From Nocardioides sp. Root140 (lineage in GTDB: Bacteria > Actinomycetota > Actinomycetes > Propionibacteriales > Nocardioidaceae), in contig NZ_LMFI01000010.1 in the NCBI RefSeq assembly GCF_001426745.1, positions 1,412,652-1,476,651 of the forward strand: a DNA stretch of 64,000 bases. The letters run 5' to 3'. Positions 25,464 through 34,178 of the stretch are shown here, in pieces. The first letter of the stretch is position 1, and the number at the start of each line of letters is the position of its first letter. The position numbers and the translations under genes were made by a program. Under the pieces are notes generated by a model. The model had not been told where the DNA came from. It saw only the letters and a program-made list of their open reading frames with translations, and ran no database searches.

Positions 25464-26252
25464 TCATCGCGGAGGCCCCGCGACCGGCCACGGGTTGGGT
25501 GTGCAGCCCTGCAGGCCCAGGGTCTGTTGGAGCATGACAGGCGCCGGGTCTCCCGCTTCGGGACAGGCCTGGTGGGGGTACCCCAAGGCATGGCCGACTT
25601 CGTGGTTGATCACGTATTGCTGGTACTGCTCCAGTGGCCTGTTGAAAGGTGCGGCGCCGAAGAACCAGCGCTTGGCGTTGATGACGACCCGGTCGAGGTT
25701 GCGACACGAGACCTCCCCGTTGGTCTCCAGGGGTGCACACAACTCATCGACGGTGGCGGGGGTCGCGAGCAGGATGCGCACCTCGACACCCTCGTCGACC
25801 CGCTCGAACTCGTAGTCGCCGATGCCTCGCCAGCCCCGGGAGTCCGCGAGGACGGCCTCGACGGTCTGGGCGAACACCGCGGGTGCAACCTCGAGGCCGC
25901 CTTCGACCTCCACCGAGTACCGCAGCGGGTCCGGCCCAGTGCTGGACCCAGCGGATCCCGCGATGCTGAAGCGACCGGTGCCCCGCCCAGGCACGAGCGG
26001 GTCGAGGCGCATCGGGCGCGCCATCCTCACCACGCCCGGACCCGGTGCCGCGATCTGGGGTGACTCCTGCCGCGTCGGCACGTCTGAGGCACCCTGGGTG
26101 CGGGGCTGGAGTGTCGCTCCAGCCCCCATCCACACGCCCGTGCCGAGGAGCACGACCATCAGGACGGCGTACCCGATCGATGTCTTCCACGGCCCGGGTG
26201 CGGCTCGCCGCCCGCGGTGTCTGTGGGTGCCGCTGCGGTGGGCTCCGGTCAT
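25464..26252 (-). CDS. DUF3152 protein, predicted secreted zinc-metalloprotease-like
   Basis: 262 residues with an N-terminal membrane anchor (SIGYAVLMVVLLGTGVWMGA) after a basic tail. The DUF3152 domain includes RYSVEVEGGLEV, a D-x-R-GW segment and the zinc-type motif VINHEVGHALGYPH (HExGH plus a third His). The family is common in actinobacteria near envelope genes; activity has not been shown to my knowledge. It lies next to copper genes and may act on extracytoplasmic proteins. Confidence 0.8.
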   Translation of the reverse strand: MTGAHRSGTHRHRGRRAAPGPWKTSIGYAVLMVVLLGTGVWMGAGATLQPRTQGASDVPTRQESPQIAAPGPGVVRMARPMRLDPLVPGRGTGRFSIAGSAGSSTGPDPLRYSVEVEGGLEVAPAVFAQTVEAVLADSRGWRGIGDYEFERVDEGVEVRILLATPATVDELCAPLETNGEVSCRNLDRVVINAKRWFFGAAPFNRPLEQYQQYVINHEVGHALGYPHQACPEAGDPAPVMLQQTLGLQGCTPNPWPVAGPPR

Positions 26253-26295
26253 TGCAGAGGGATCTCAATGAGGACGCCCATCGTGCGCGTGACAC

Positions 26296-27153
26296 TCATG
26301 GGGTAGCAATCCGCACCAGTGGTTCCCAGGTGTTCCCGCCGTCCTGAGACCTGTAGAGGCCTTGGTCGCTTGCTGCGTGCCAGACACGGCCAGCAATGTC
26401 GAAGGCGGCGGGCACCCCCGGGACGATCCCGCGGACGGTCCAGGTATCTCCGCCGTCGGTGCTCGCGTAGACCTCCCCGGTGGGGGCGATTCCGGCCAAC
26501 TCTCCGGGCTCAGGCCAGGCCAGGTACTGCAGCGGCGGCGCATCGCGCAAGGTGGTGGCCGCGCGTTGTCCGAGTCTGCGTTGTTGAAGCCGGCCCGTGG
26601 GTGAGGCCACCAGGACCTGTCGTGGGTTGTCCGGGTTGATCACCAGGTCAGTGACCTGTCCCCGGGAGAGCGCCGACCAGCGCTTCTTGTCGGTGCTGGT
26701 CAAGAGCTGGTTCGACATGGCGTCGTAGGCATAGATCCGTTTGCCGGCGACATCGAGGGCGTGGAAGTCGGCCTCGCCGAGCAGCGAGAGGCTGGACCAG
26801 GTCTCGGCAGCGTCCACCGTCTCGATCAGACCCAGGTGCGGGGGCAGGTCTTCGCGCAGGTCCGGATGTCCGCTACCCAGGAAACGGCCGGGGCCGACGA
26901 CTGTGAACGCCATGGTGTCCTGCCAGCGGTCCGCGATGCGGGTCAGGGAACCATTGTCTTCAATGCGCATCACGCCGACGTGTGTGGCGGCGTAGAGGGC
27001 GCCGTCGGCGGGATCCACGCCGATTCCGTGGACATGCCCGAGGACTTGCTTCTCGGGCTGGGTGACGTTTCTGGTGTCGTTGTTGCCGGCGCAGCCGGCC
27101 ACAAGGGGTAGGGCGATGAGAGTGGCAGCGAGTACAGAGCAAGCACGCAGCAT
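26296..27153 (-). CDS. BNR/sialidase-like beta-propeller lipoprotein
   Basis: 285 residues. Signal peptide with lipobox LVAGC (Cys 21). The body has propeller repeats with HGIGVDPADGALYAATHVGV, LVINPDNPRQVLVASPTG, VYASTDGGDTWTV and LYRSQDGGNTWEPL, the Asp-box (BNR) signature SxDxGxTW. It resembles F510_1955-type proteins, which I recall beside DUF305 genes. Probably a surface-exposed binding protein rather than a glycosidase. Confidence 0.8.
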   Translation of the reverse strand: MLRACSVLAATLIALPLVAGCAGNNDTRNVTQPEKQVLGHVHGIGVDPADGALYAATHVGVMRIEDNGSLTRIADRWQDTMAFTVVGPGRFLGSGHPDLREDLPPHLGLIETVDAAETWSSLSLLGEADFHALDVAGKRIYAYDAMSNQLLTSTDKKRWSALSRGQVTDLVINPDNPRQVLVASPTGRLQQRRLGQRAATTLRDAPPLQYLAWPEPGELAGIAPTGEVYASTDGGDTWTVRGIVPGVPAAFDIAGRVWHAASDQGLYRSQDGGNTWEPLVRIATP

Positions 27154-27249
27154 GGTGCATCTCCAAAAGGGTTCGGGGTAGGTCGAGAGAAGGCGAGGAC
27201 CTGGGCCGGCCGTGCACGGGGGACACGGCCGGCCCAGGAGTCGTGGAGA

Positions 27250-27858
27250 TCAGGAGGCGAGCAGCTTCTCCATGGTCGCGATCTCGTCCTGCTGGGAGGA
27301 CTCGATCGACTTGGCCATCTCGATCGCGTCCTTGTTGACGCCCTCGGCCTGCTCAGACTTGGCCATCTCGACCGCGCCCTCATGGTGCTCGATCATCATC
27401 TCCAGCCACATCCGCTCAAACTCGGCCCCGTCCGCGGCCTCGAGGGCGGCCATCTCGTCGGCCGACATCATCCCCGGCATCTCGGGGTCCATCTCCATGT
27501 CGCCCTCGCCGTGGGCGTTGGCGTGGTCCCGGGCAGTCTCGGGGACCGGCTGGTCCCACTCGGTGAGCCAGTCGGTCATCTGCTCGATCTCGGGAGCCTG
27601 TGCGGTGCGGATCGCCTCGACGAGGTCCTTGACTACAGGGTCGAGCTTGCGGCCCATGGTCATGTCGACCATCACCAAGGCTTGGGCGTGGTGCTGCATC
27701 ATGTCCGTGGCGAAGGCGACGTCCGCGTCGTTGAACTCGCTACCGCCTGCGGCGGTCTTCGTGTCGTGTGCCTGGCCGTGGTCTTCGTCGTTTCCGCACG
27801 CGGTGAGGGTGGCGAGGACGACGAGCAGCGCGGTCAGTACTGAAAGTTTCTTGATCAT
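27250..27858 (-). CDS. DUF305 family lipoprotein, His/Met-rich
   Basis: 202 residues. Lipobox LTAC (Cys 21). Two DUF305 four-helix halves carry the signature motifs FATDMMQHHAQALVMVDM and WLEMMIEHHEGAVEMAKSE, with a Met/Asp/Glu-rich linker EGDMEMDPEMPGMM between. Paired MM-xHH motifs fit copper or silver binding outside the membrane. Encoded with the BNR lipoprotein (96 bp apart, same strand). Confidence 0.9.
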   Translation of the reverse strand: MIKKLSVLTALLVVLATLTACGNDEDHGQAHDTKTAAGGSEFNDADVAFATDMMQHHAQALVMVDMTMGRKLDPVVKDLVEAIRTAQAPEIEQMTDWLTEWDQPVPETARDHANAHGEGDMEMDPEMPGMMSADEMAALEAADGAEFERMWLEMMIEHHEGAVEMAKSEQAEGVNKDAIEMAKSIESSQQDEIATMEKLLAS

Positions 27859-27945
27859 GGGGTTCTCCTGTGGGCGGTACGTGAAGGTGTGGGCGCGCGT
27901 CAGCAGCCCGACCGCGCGTTCAGCGTCGGCCGGGTTGCGTGCCCC

Positions 27946-28395
27946 TCACGTCCGCAGGACAGAGAGCTCAAACAGGCAAGGAGGATCCCGGTCCCGGGTG
28001 GCGGTCACCGGGATCGCAGCCACACGCAGCGCTCGCGGTACACGGAACAACACCACGTGTGTAGGTCGACGAAGGACGTATCCGATCACGAAGCCGACCA
28101 GGACAGCCAGGCACAGACCGACCATGGCCATACCGCCCCGGGAACCCTTCTCCGGATCGCCGCTCGGCGACTCTGTGAGGGAGGCATCAGCGGACGCATC
28201 ACCGGCGTGTGACATACCCGGTTCCATGCTCGTCGCACTCGCGCCAAGGCCATCGTTGCCAGCCTCGTGGCCCGCTGCACCGTGGTTCGTGAGCCCGTGC
28301 ATGGCCAACAGTCCTGCGAGCACGCCAACCAGGACCAGCAGCTTAGCCAGCGACCGGCCGGGGGCGCTCGACATGACCGCGGGGAACCTCAGCAT
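27946..28395 (-). CDS. DUF6153-like membrane protein
   Basis: 149 residues with two TM helices: LLVLVGVLAGLLAMHGLTNH at the N-terminus and MAMVGLCLAVLVGFVIGYVL later. The loop is rich in His and Met (HGLTNHGAAGHEAG, SMEPGMSHAG), again suggesting metal contact. A basic C-terminal tail follows. Same strand as the DUF305 gene. Start at 28395 or 28374. Confidence 0.65.
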   Translation of the reverse strand: MLRFPAVMSSAPGRSLAKLLVLVGVLAGLLAMHGLTNHGAAGHEAGNDGLGASATSMEPGMSHAGDASADASLTESPSGDPEKGSRGGMAMVGLCLAVLVGFVIGYVLRRPTHVVLFRVPRALRVAAIPVTATRDRDPPCLFELSVLRT

Positions 28396-28506
28396 TGAGG
28401 CCGAGTGTAACTAGTTCGTCGAGCGCAGTTCACGCATGCTCCGTTACACACGTGATGCCGTGAGCGGGCCGCGGAGTCAGGTGCGTCCCCTGTGAGGGCA
28501 CCCCGC

Positions 28507-28580
28507 GGCCCCCTCAGCGCGACATAACGTCAAAAGATTATCTATGGCGACGATCCGACAATGTTCGCTGCATCTCGACA
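28507..28580 (-). repeat. right end (RE) of module 3, next to dnaB
   Basis: Ends in CGCTGCATCTCGACA (28566-28580). Going inward it contains GATCCGACAATGTT, ACGTCAAAAGATTATCTATG and CCCTCAGCGCGACATAACGT; the last two recur at sites A and E. It stops 6 bp before the dnaB stop codon. Confidence 0.7.
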
Positions 28581-28586
28581 AAAGGA

Positions 28587-31280
28587 TCAGTGGGCCATGT
28601 CGACGAAGCGGCTGTAGTGGCCCTGGAACGCGACGGTAATGTCACGCGTCTGGCCGTTACGGTGCTTGGCCACGATCAGATCAGCCTCGCCGGGACGGGT
28701 CGACTCGCGCTCGTAGACGTCGTCGCGGTGCAGCAGGATCACCATGTCCGCGTCCTGCTCGAGCGAGTTGTGAAGGGCAATGCCCTCAGCCACGAAGTTG
28801 TGCACTCCGAGCACGGTGGCGTCGTACACCTCTTGCTCTCCGAGCGACTTCACCGAGGTGATGCTGTCCCAGTAGACGTCGTTCGTGGCGAGCACTTCGA
28901 GATCGGCATCGCCGAGGATGCCCGCGATCTTGGACATACGCTGGCGGCTGGGCGCGTGCTTCCACATCGTCGATCCGCAGAACTGGGTGCCCATGGCCGA
29001 TGCGAACTCCCGGTGCGTCACATTCTGTTCGGTGAGGAGTTCACGGACGCGGCCCCACACCTCGACGGGAACGGTGTCGAGGTTCGTGTTGGGTCGCACA
29101 TCACGCAACGACTCGGCCAACGCACGCGCCTTCTCGCCACGAGCGCCGTGCACGCCGATCTCGTCGCAGAAACGCAGCTGGTTCTCCGCTCCGTAGACAT
29201 GCAGGTGCCATCCGTCGCGGTAGCCGGGCTTGCGCACCCGCTTGATGCGCGTGAACACGTTGAAGCGCCCCAGGAGTCGCGCGAGATCGTCGACCAACCG
29301 GCGGCTGGTCGACGCGTAGTAGACGCGGCCGAGGTGGTTCTTCACGTCGTACCCGATCGAACCATCGGTGGCCCAGATGTGGCGGAGGAAAAGGCCCACT
29401 TGTTCCTTGGGAAGGCCGAAGACCCATTCGGGCACGAACTTCTCGTGGCTGCGCAGACCGAAGAGACCGTCCTCATCGAGCCACGCAGCAATTGGGCTCC
29501 GGCGTCCGCGCGCCAGCCTGTACGGCGCCGGCAGACGCAAGGTGGTGACCCGAGCAGCTTCGTACTCGTCGCGGATCGGTGTGATGCCGAATCGCCTCGA
29601 CGCTGCCTCGCCGACGGCACTGAGGTTGGCCTCGTCGATGCTCGCGTAGCGAATGGGCTGACGCTTCACGAACGAGCCATCACCGAGCATGTGGGCGAGG
29701 ATCACGATCTCGTCCTCGTCGCGCGGCGTGATCTGCAGCGGCGGCGGAACGTGGCGGATCGAGCCAATGCGGGCCCCCCGTGCGAGCTCACCCAGGGGCA
29801 TCCACCCGTCGTACGTCAGGAACGGATGGTTCGCTGTCGCCTTGACCGTGCGACCGGAGGCGAGCGTGAGCTCGAATACCTCCTTGGTTCCGGAAGGGAA
29901 CGCGTGGGTCATCGTGCGTGGAACCAGCTTGAGTCGATCGTCGAGCGCCCAGACCGGGATGTCCTTGGCGCCGGACTCCATCAGCTCACCGATGGTGACC
30001 TCGGCATTGTTGTCAGCCCGCATGATGCGTGTGTCCGCCGTGACGCAACCCGACTCACGCAGGTCGCTCATCATCGGTCGCTTGTCGGATCGCTGCTCGG
30101 GACCACGGTTCAGCTGCGACAGCGCGATGATCGGGACCTCGAGCTCCTTGGCCAGGAGCTTGATCTGACGCGAGAACTCCGAGACCTCGAGCTGACGGGA
30201 CTCGACCTTCTTGCCCGAGCTCATCAGCTGCATGTAGTCGATGACGATGAGGCGCAGGTCGTGGTTCTGCTTGAGCCGTCGAGCCTTCGACCGGATCTCC
30301 ATCATCGTCATGTTCGGGGAGTCGTCGATGAACATCGGCGCCGACGAGACCTCGCCCATCTTGCGCGCGAGCTTGGCCCAGTCGTCATCGGTCATGTTGC
30401 CGTTGCGGATGTGGTTCAGCGGCACCTTCGCCTCAGCCGACAACAGGCGCATCGTGATCTCGGCCCGGTTCATTTCGAGGCTGAAGAAGACGCTGGTCAT
30501 GCCGTTGTGGATCGACGCCGCCCGGCACAGGTCCAGAGCCAGCGTTGATTTCCCCATGGCCGGGCGCGCCGCAATGATGATCATCTGGCCGGCGTGGAGG
30601 CCGTTGGTCAGGTCGTCGAAGTCGGCGAATCCGGTCGGCACTCCGTAGATGCCGCCGTCACGGTTTCCGATCGCCTCGATCTCGTCGAGGACGCCTTCCA
30701 TGATGTCGACCAGGGGCGCATAGTCCTCGGCGGAACGCTTGTCGGTGATCTTGTAGACCTCGGCCTGGGCGTTGTCGACCATGGCGTCGACCTGGCCCTC
30801 GCCGGCGTACCCCATCTGCACGATCTTGGTGCCGGCATCGACCATGCGGCGCAGGATCGCCTTCTCTCGCACGATCTCGGCGTAGTAGCCGGCGTTCGCG
30901 GCGATCGGCACGTTGGCCGAGAGCGTGTGGAGGTACGGCGCACCGCCGATGCGCTGGAGTTCTCCGCGGCGCTGCAGCTCGGCCGAGACGGTGACCGGGT
31001 CGGCCGGCTCGCCGCGACCGAAGAGGTCGATGATCGCGTCGTGGATGATCTCGTGCGCCGGCCGGTAGAAGTCGGTGCCGCGGATCGTCTCGCTCACGTC
31101 GGCGATCGCGTCCTTGGAGAGCAGCATCGAGCCGATCACGCTCTGCTCGGCCGCGTTGTCCTGGGGAGGCGTGCGGTCGTTGGACGCACGGGGAGCATTG
31201 CCGGGCTCGTACGACGCAGGGCCGTCGCCCCACTCCGGCTCCGGCGGCAGGTCATCGCGAGGGTGGTCGGTCATGCTCAT
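28587..31280 (-). CDS. dnaB: replicative DNA helicase DnaB with intein
   Basis: 897 codons; the mature helicase is 470 residues after protein splicing. The N-terminal domain starts around residue 41 (DNAAEQSVIGSMLLSKDAIA), the RecA-like domain has Walker A ARPAMGKST (238-246), Walker B LIVIDYMQL, and SQLNRGPEQR. The C-extein continues SLEQDADMVILLHRDDVYER. It is the ring helicase that unwinds DNA at replication forks. GGGGAG five nt before ATG 31280 supports this start. It is transcribed away from the MATE gene, downstream of a DnaA-box-like cluster. Confidence 0.95.
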   Translation of the reverse strand: MSMTDHPRDDLPPEPEWGDGPASYEPGNAPRASNDRTPPQDNAAEQSVIGSMLLSKDAIADVSETIRGTDFYRPAHEIIHDAIIDLFGRGEPADPVTVSAELQRRGELQRIGGAPYLHTLSANVPIAANAGYYAEIVREKAILRRMVDAGTKIVQMGYAGEGQVDAMVDNAQAEVYKITDKRSAEDYAPLVDIMEGVLDEIEAIGNRDGGIYGVPTGFADFDDLTNGLHAGQMIIIAARPAMGKSTLALDLCRAASIHNGMTSVFFSLEMNRAEITMRLLSAEAKVPLNHIRNGNMTDDDWAKLARKMGEVSSAPMFIDDSPNMTMMEIRSKARRLKQNHDLRLIVIDYMQLMSSGKKVESRQLEVSEFSRQIKLLAKELEVPIIALSQLNRGPEQRSDKRPMMSDLRESGCVTADTRIMRADNNAEVTIGELMESGAKDIPVWALDDRLKLVPRTMTHAFPSGTKEVFELTLASGRTVKATANHPFLTYDGWMPLGELARGARIGSIRHVPPPLQITPRDEDEIVILAHMLGDGSFVKRQPIRYASIDEANLSAVGEAASRRFGITPIRDEYEAARVTTLRLPAPYRLARGRRSPIAAWLDEDGLFGLRSHEKFVPEWVFGLPKEQVGLFLRHIWATDGSIGYDVKNHLGRVYYASTSRRLVDDLARLLGRFNVFTRIKRVRKPGYRDGWHLHVYGAENQLRFCDEIGVHGARGEKARALAESLRDVRPNTNLDTVPVEVWGRVRELLTEQNVTHREFASAMGTQFCGSTMWKHAPSRQRMSKIAGILGDADLEVLATNDVYWDSITSVKSLGEQEVYDATVLGVHNFVAEGIALHNSLEQDADMVILLHRDDVYERESTRPGEADLIVAKHRNGQTRDITVAFQGHYSRFVDMAH
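28767..30047 (-). mobile_element. DnaB intein with LAGLIDADG homing endonuclease
   Basis: Residues 412-838 of DnaB (427 aa). Insertion is after DLRESG and before SLEQD, the position used by several bacterial DnaB inteins. Splicing residues are all present: first Cys (CVTADTRI), block B TANHPF with TxxH, terminal His-Asn (GIALHN), and +1 Ser. Two LAGLIDADG motifs, ILAHMLGDGSF and LRHIWATDGSIGY, indicate an intact dodecapeptide-type endonuclease. Predicted to splice and possibly still home. Confidence 0.93.
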
Positions 31281-31782
31281 CGTCGCTCCCCTTCTTCATA
31301 TTTCCGGCCCCGGACACGGCGTCCACTGTGCTGCCACGACGCTAGATGAGACCACCGACAGAACGGCTCCGGGAGAGCTGCAACGGGGACTTCACAAGAC
31401 GCGGACGTGTGACCGTACGTCCCCGGGACCGTCCACCGAAAGCGCGTTGTCCACAGGCACCTGGGGATAACTCACGACTCGCCGTGGACGACACGCACCT
31501 CGCTGTGCACAGACTGGGGACGCGCCTGTGGATTCACGTGAAACCATGCGTCACACACCGCCTCTGACCTGCGCAAACGCCTCTCCCGACCTGTGGACAG
31601 GAAGTTGTTGGCAACTTTCTTTCCAGACGACCACCCACTGGACGGTCCGGTGTTTCTTTGTCGACATGGCGCCCTGGCGCTTCGTCTGCTCACAGATACC
31701 CACCGGTTACACACAGGCCGCCCCCGAGCCGGATGTCATGGGCACTAGGCAGTGTGCCTCTTACGTTCGCTAGGCTGCTCCC
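31281..31782. promoter_or_regulatory. dnaB-MATE intergenic region with DnaA-box-like cluster
   Basis: 502 bp without a gene. It holds an exact TTGTCCACA (31447-31455), TGGGGATAA (31462-31470, one mismatch to TGTGGATAA), TGTGGACAG (31592-31600, one mismatch), and two-mismatch candidates at 31503, 31527 and 31707. A T-rich stretch lies at 31603-31625. The promoters of dnaB and the MATE gene must also lie here. Confidence 0.55.
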
Positions 31783-33108
31783 GTGAGCACCCGCGCCCCG
31801 GATCGCAGCGTCGACCGCGAGATCCTCAAGCTCGCGATCCCCGCCTTCCTGGCCCTGGTCGCCGAGCCACTGTTCCTGCTCGCCGACGCGGCGATCGTCG
31901 GACACCTCGGCACTCCGGAGCTGGCCGGCCTCGGCATCGCCGGCGCGGTGCTGCAGACCGCGGTCGGACTGTGCGTCTTCCTCGCCTACGGCACCACCGC
32001 GTCGGTCGCCCGCCAGCTCGGAGCAGGGAACCTGCGCGCGGCGATCAGCCAGGGCATCGACGGCATCTGGCTGGCGGTGATCATCGGCGTCGTCACCACC
32101 GTGGCCGGCATCCTCGCCACGGACTGGCTGGTCGGCCTCTTCGGCGCGAACGGCACCGTCGCCGACCACGCCAGCGACTACCTGCGCATCGCCTTCCTCG
32201 GCACCACACCGCTGCTGGTCATGCTGGCCGCCACCGGCGTGCTCCGCGGCATGCTCGACACCCGCACACCACTCATCGCCGCCGTACTCGGCAACCTGCT
32301 CAACATCGTGCTCAACTTCGCGCTGGTCTACGGCGTCGGGCCGGTGCCGGCGCTCGGCCTGAAGGGATCAGCACTGGGCTCGGTGATCGCCCAGGTGTTC
32401 ATGGCCGGCCTCCTGCTGGCCGTCGTGCTCCGCGGCGCCCGACGCGAAGGTGCGTCCCTGCGCCCCGACCTCCCGGGGATCCGCACCGCCGCCCACGCCG
32501 CGGTCGCACTCGTCGTCCGCACCCTGACCCTGCGGGCCGCGCTCCTGGTCACGACGTACGCCGCCGTGCAGGCCGGCGGCGACACCCCGATCGCCACCCA
32601 CCAGCTGGCGATGACGATCTGGTCGTTCCTCGCCTTCGTGCTGGACTCCATCGCCATCGCGGCCCAGGCGCTCACCGGCCGCTACCTCGGGGCCGGCGAC
32701 CGCGCCGGCACCCGGGCCATCACCCGACGCATGGTGCAGTGGGGCATCGCCTCGGGCGTGGTCACCGGGCTCGGCCTGGCCGCGCTCAGCCCGGTGATGG
32801 GCCACCTGTTCACCTCCGACCGGGCGGTCATCGAGCAGCTCGTCCCGGTCCTGCTCATCGCGGCGGTGGCCCAGCCGATCGCTGGCTACGTGTTCGTGCT
32901 GGACGGCGTGCTCATCGGCGCTGGCGACGGCGCCTACCTCGCGTGGGGCGGGCTCGCCGTACTCATCGTCTACACGCCCTTGGCCCTCCTCGCCGACGAC
33001 CTGGTGTGGCTGTGGGTCGCGTTCGGCTTCGGCTTCATGTTGGGGCGTGCGGTCGTGCTCGGCCTTCGCGCACGAGGTGAGAAGTGGATGGTGCTGGGCG
33101 CCACCTGA
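31783..33108 (+). CDS. MATE family efflux transporter (DinF-like)
   Basis: 441 residues with 12 TM helices. The start ILKLAIPAFLALVAEPLFLL and the motif DAAIVGHLGTPELAGLGIAG are typical of the DinF/NorM group, and GMLDTRTPLIAAVLGNLLNI is the second conserved stretch. It should export drugs or metabolites in exchange for Na+ or H+. Start is GTG 31783. A MATE gene next to dnaB is a common actinobacterial arrangement as I recall it. Confidence 0.9.
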   Translation: MSTRAPDRSVDREILKLAIPAFLALVAEPLFLLADAAIVGHLGTPELAGLGIAGAVLQTAVGLCVFLAYGTTASVARQLGAGNLRAAISQGIDGIWLAVIIGVVTTVAGILATDWLVGLFGANGTVADHASDYLRIAFLGTTPLLVMLAATGVLRGMLDTRTPLIAAVLGNLLNIVLNFALVYGVGPVPALGLKGSALGSVIAQVFMAGLLLAVVLRGARREGASLRPDLPGIRTAAHAAVALVVRTLTLRAALLVTTYAAVQAGGDTPIATHQLAMTIWSFLAFVLDSIAIAAQALTGRYLGAGDRAGTRAITRRMVQWGIASGVVTGLGLAALSPVMGHLFTSDRAVIEQLVPVLLIAAVAQPIAGYVFVLDGVLIGAGDGAYLAWGGLAVLIVYTPLALLADDLVWLWVAFGFGFMLGRAVVLGLRARGEKWMVLGAT

Positions 33109-33224
33109 GTCGCCGTACGACGGCACTTGTGCGCCCCTGTGGTCACTTCGACCCCCGCCGGTGGGGTGCAGAGCGTCATGGACGGGGCGTTACTCGCGGG
33201 AGGGGCGGCCACTACAGTTGCCGC

Positions 33225-33803
33225 GTGACTGACCAGCCGGCCGCGGACCCGGAGAGCCGAAGCCGCCCGGAACGCACGTCGATGACCCCGCTCCAGAAGG
33301 TCGCGATGGGCTTCGTCGTCGTCGCGATCGACACCCTCGGGCGCCTCGACGTCCTCCCCGACTTCATCGGGTGGGCGATGGTCCTGTGGGGCCTGTCCTC
33401 GGTGCGGTGGTCCGAGCGCGGACAGCTGCTCGGCATCGGCAGCGTGTGCGCCGTCGTGTCACTCGCCGTCTGGTTCCCCCAGGTCAACGAGCGCGTGCAC
33501 GACGCCGAGCTCGCGCTCAAGTGGGCCCTGTCGCTGCCCGACCTCCTCTTCATCCTCCTGTTCGCACGGGCGGTGTGCTCCGCGGCCCGGGCCGGGAAGG
33601 ACCGCAAGTTCACCGGCCGCTTCGGGGTCATCGGCTGGGTCACCTGCGTCGTGGCCGCACTTCCGCCGATCGCCGACGCGGCCGACTCGAGGACCATGCT
33701 CGGCTACGCCGACGTGGCCTTCGTCCTGCTGTGGCTCTGGCTGATCTGGAACACCTTCGCCGCACACGCCAGGCCGTACGCCGCCGCGCGCGACACCGTC
33801 TGA
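33225..33803 (+). CDS. hypothetical membrane protein with about five TM helices
   Basis: 192 residues from GTG 33225. After a polar N-terminus the helices include VAMGFVVVAIDTLGRLDVLP, FIGWAMVLWGLSSV, LLGIGSVCAVVSLAVWF, LPDLLFILLFARAVC and VAFVLLWLWLIWNTFAA. No family recognised. Same direction as the MATE gene, 116 bp downstream. Confidence 0.7.
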   Translation: MTDQPAADPESRSRPERTSMTPLQKVAMGFVVVAIDTLGRLDVLPDFIGWAMVLWGLSSVRWSERGQLLGIGSVCAVVSLAVWFPQVNERVHDAELALKWALSLPDLLFILLFARAVCSAARAGKDRKFTGRFGVIGWVTCVVAALPPIADAADSRTMLGYADVAFVLLWLWLIWNTFAAHARPYAAARDTV

Positions 33804-34178
33804 CCCGACCGGCCACGGACGATCGGGGGGCGCAGGCTCGCACCGACCCGATCGCGGCCGAGCGGAGACGGCCGAGGGCGACCACGATCGTGCAGGTGTC
33901 GAGTCACGACACCGGATCCGGGCCCGAGGGCGACCACGATCATGCAGGTGCAGAGTTGAGGTCACGGGGAGCGAGCGCGTCGGCGGGTCGGCGAGTCGAC
34001 GGGACGCGCCAGGCGCAAGCGACGTCCTGAACACCGGCGGCCGCGCCGCCGCCCACGCCGGACGTCCCGGCAGGAACGACTGGGAGCCAGGAGCGCCCGG
34101 AAATGACAGTCGGCCCGCCACCCCGAAGGGCAGCGGACCGGACTGGTGTGTCAGACAGCCAGCGTCAGACAGGCTCGA
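33804..34178. other. gene-free region with a 28-bp direct repeat
   Basis: 375 bp between convergent genes. GCCGAGGGCGACCACGATC at 33871 recurs at 33922 (second copy GCCCGAGGGCGACCACGATC) with the following 9 bp nearly identical. The rplI terminator hairpin at 34107-34145 also lies here. Confidence 0.6.
34107..34145 (-). terminator. probable terminator of the rpsF-rplI operon
   Basis: CAGTCGGCCCGC pairs with GCGGACCGGACTG (one bulge) around a 14-nt loop, 34 bp past the rplI stop. The transcript then reads TCATTTCC, a weak U-tract as is usual in high-GC bacteria. Confidence 0.5.

Noticed and set aside
28590..30548. A 652-codon open frame on the plus strand opposite dnaB
   Set aside because: It is the shadow of a conserved, GC-rich gene; its product has no recognisable motif, and dnaB plus intein explain the region.
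31281..31782. Possible oriC
   Set aside because: DnaA-box-like sites are present, but dnaA and dnaN are not adjacent, and the gene order places oriC beyond the right edge. Kept only as a DnaA-box cluster.
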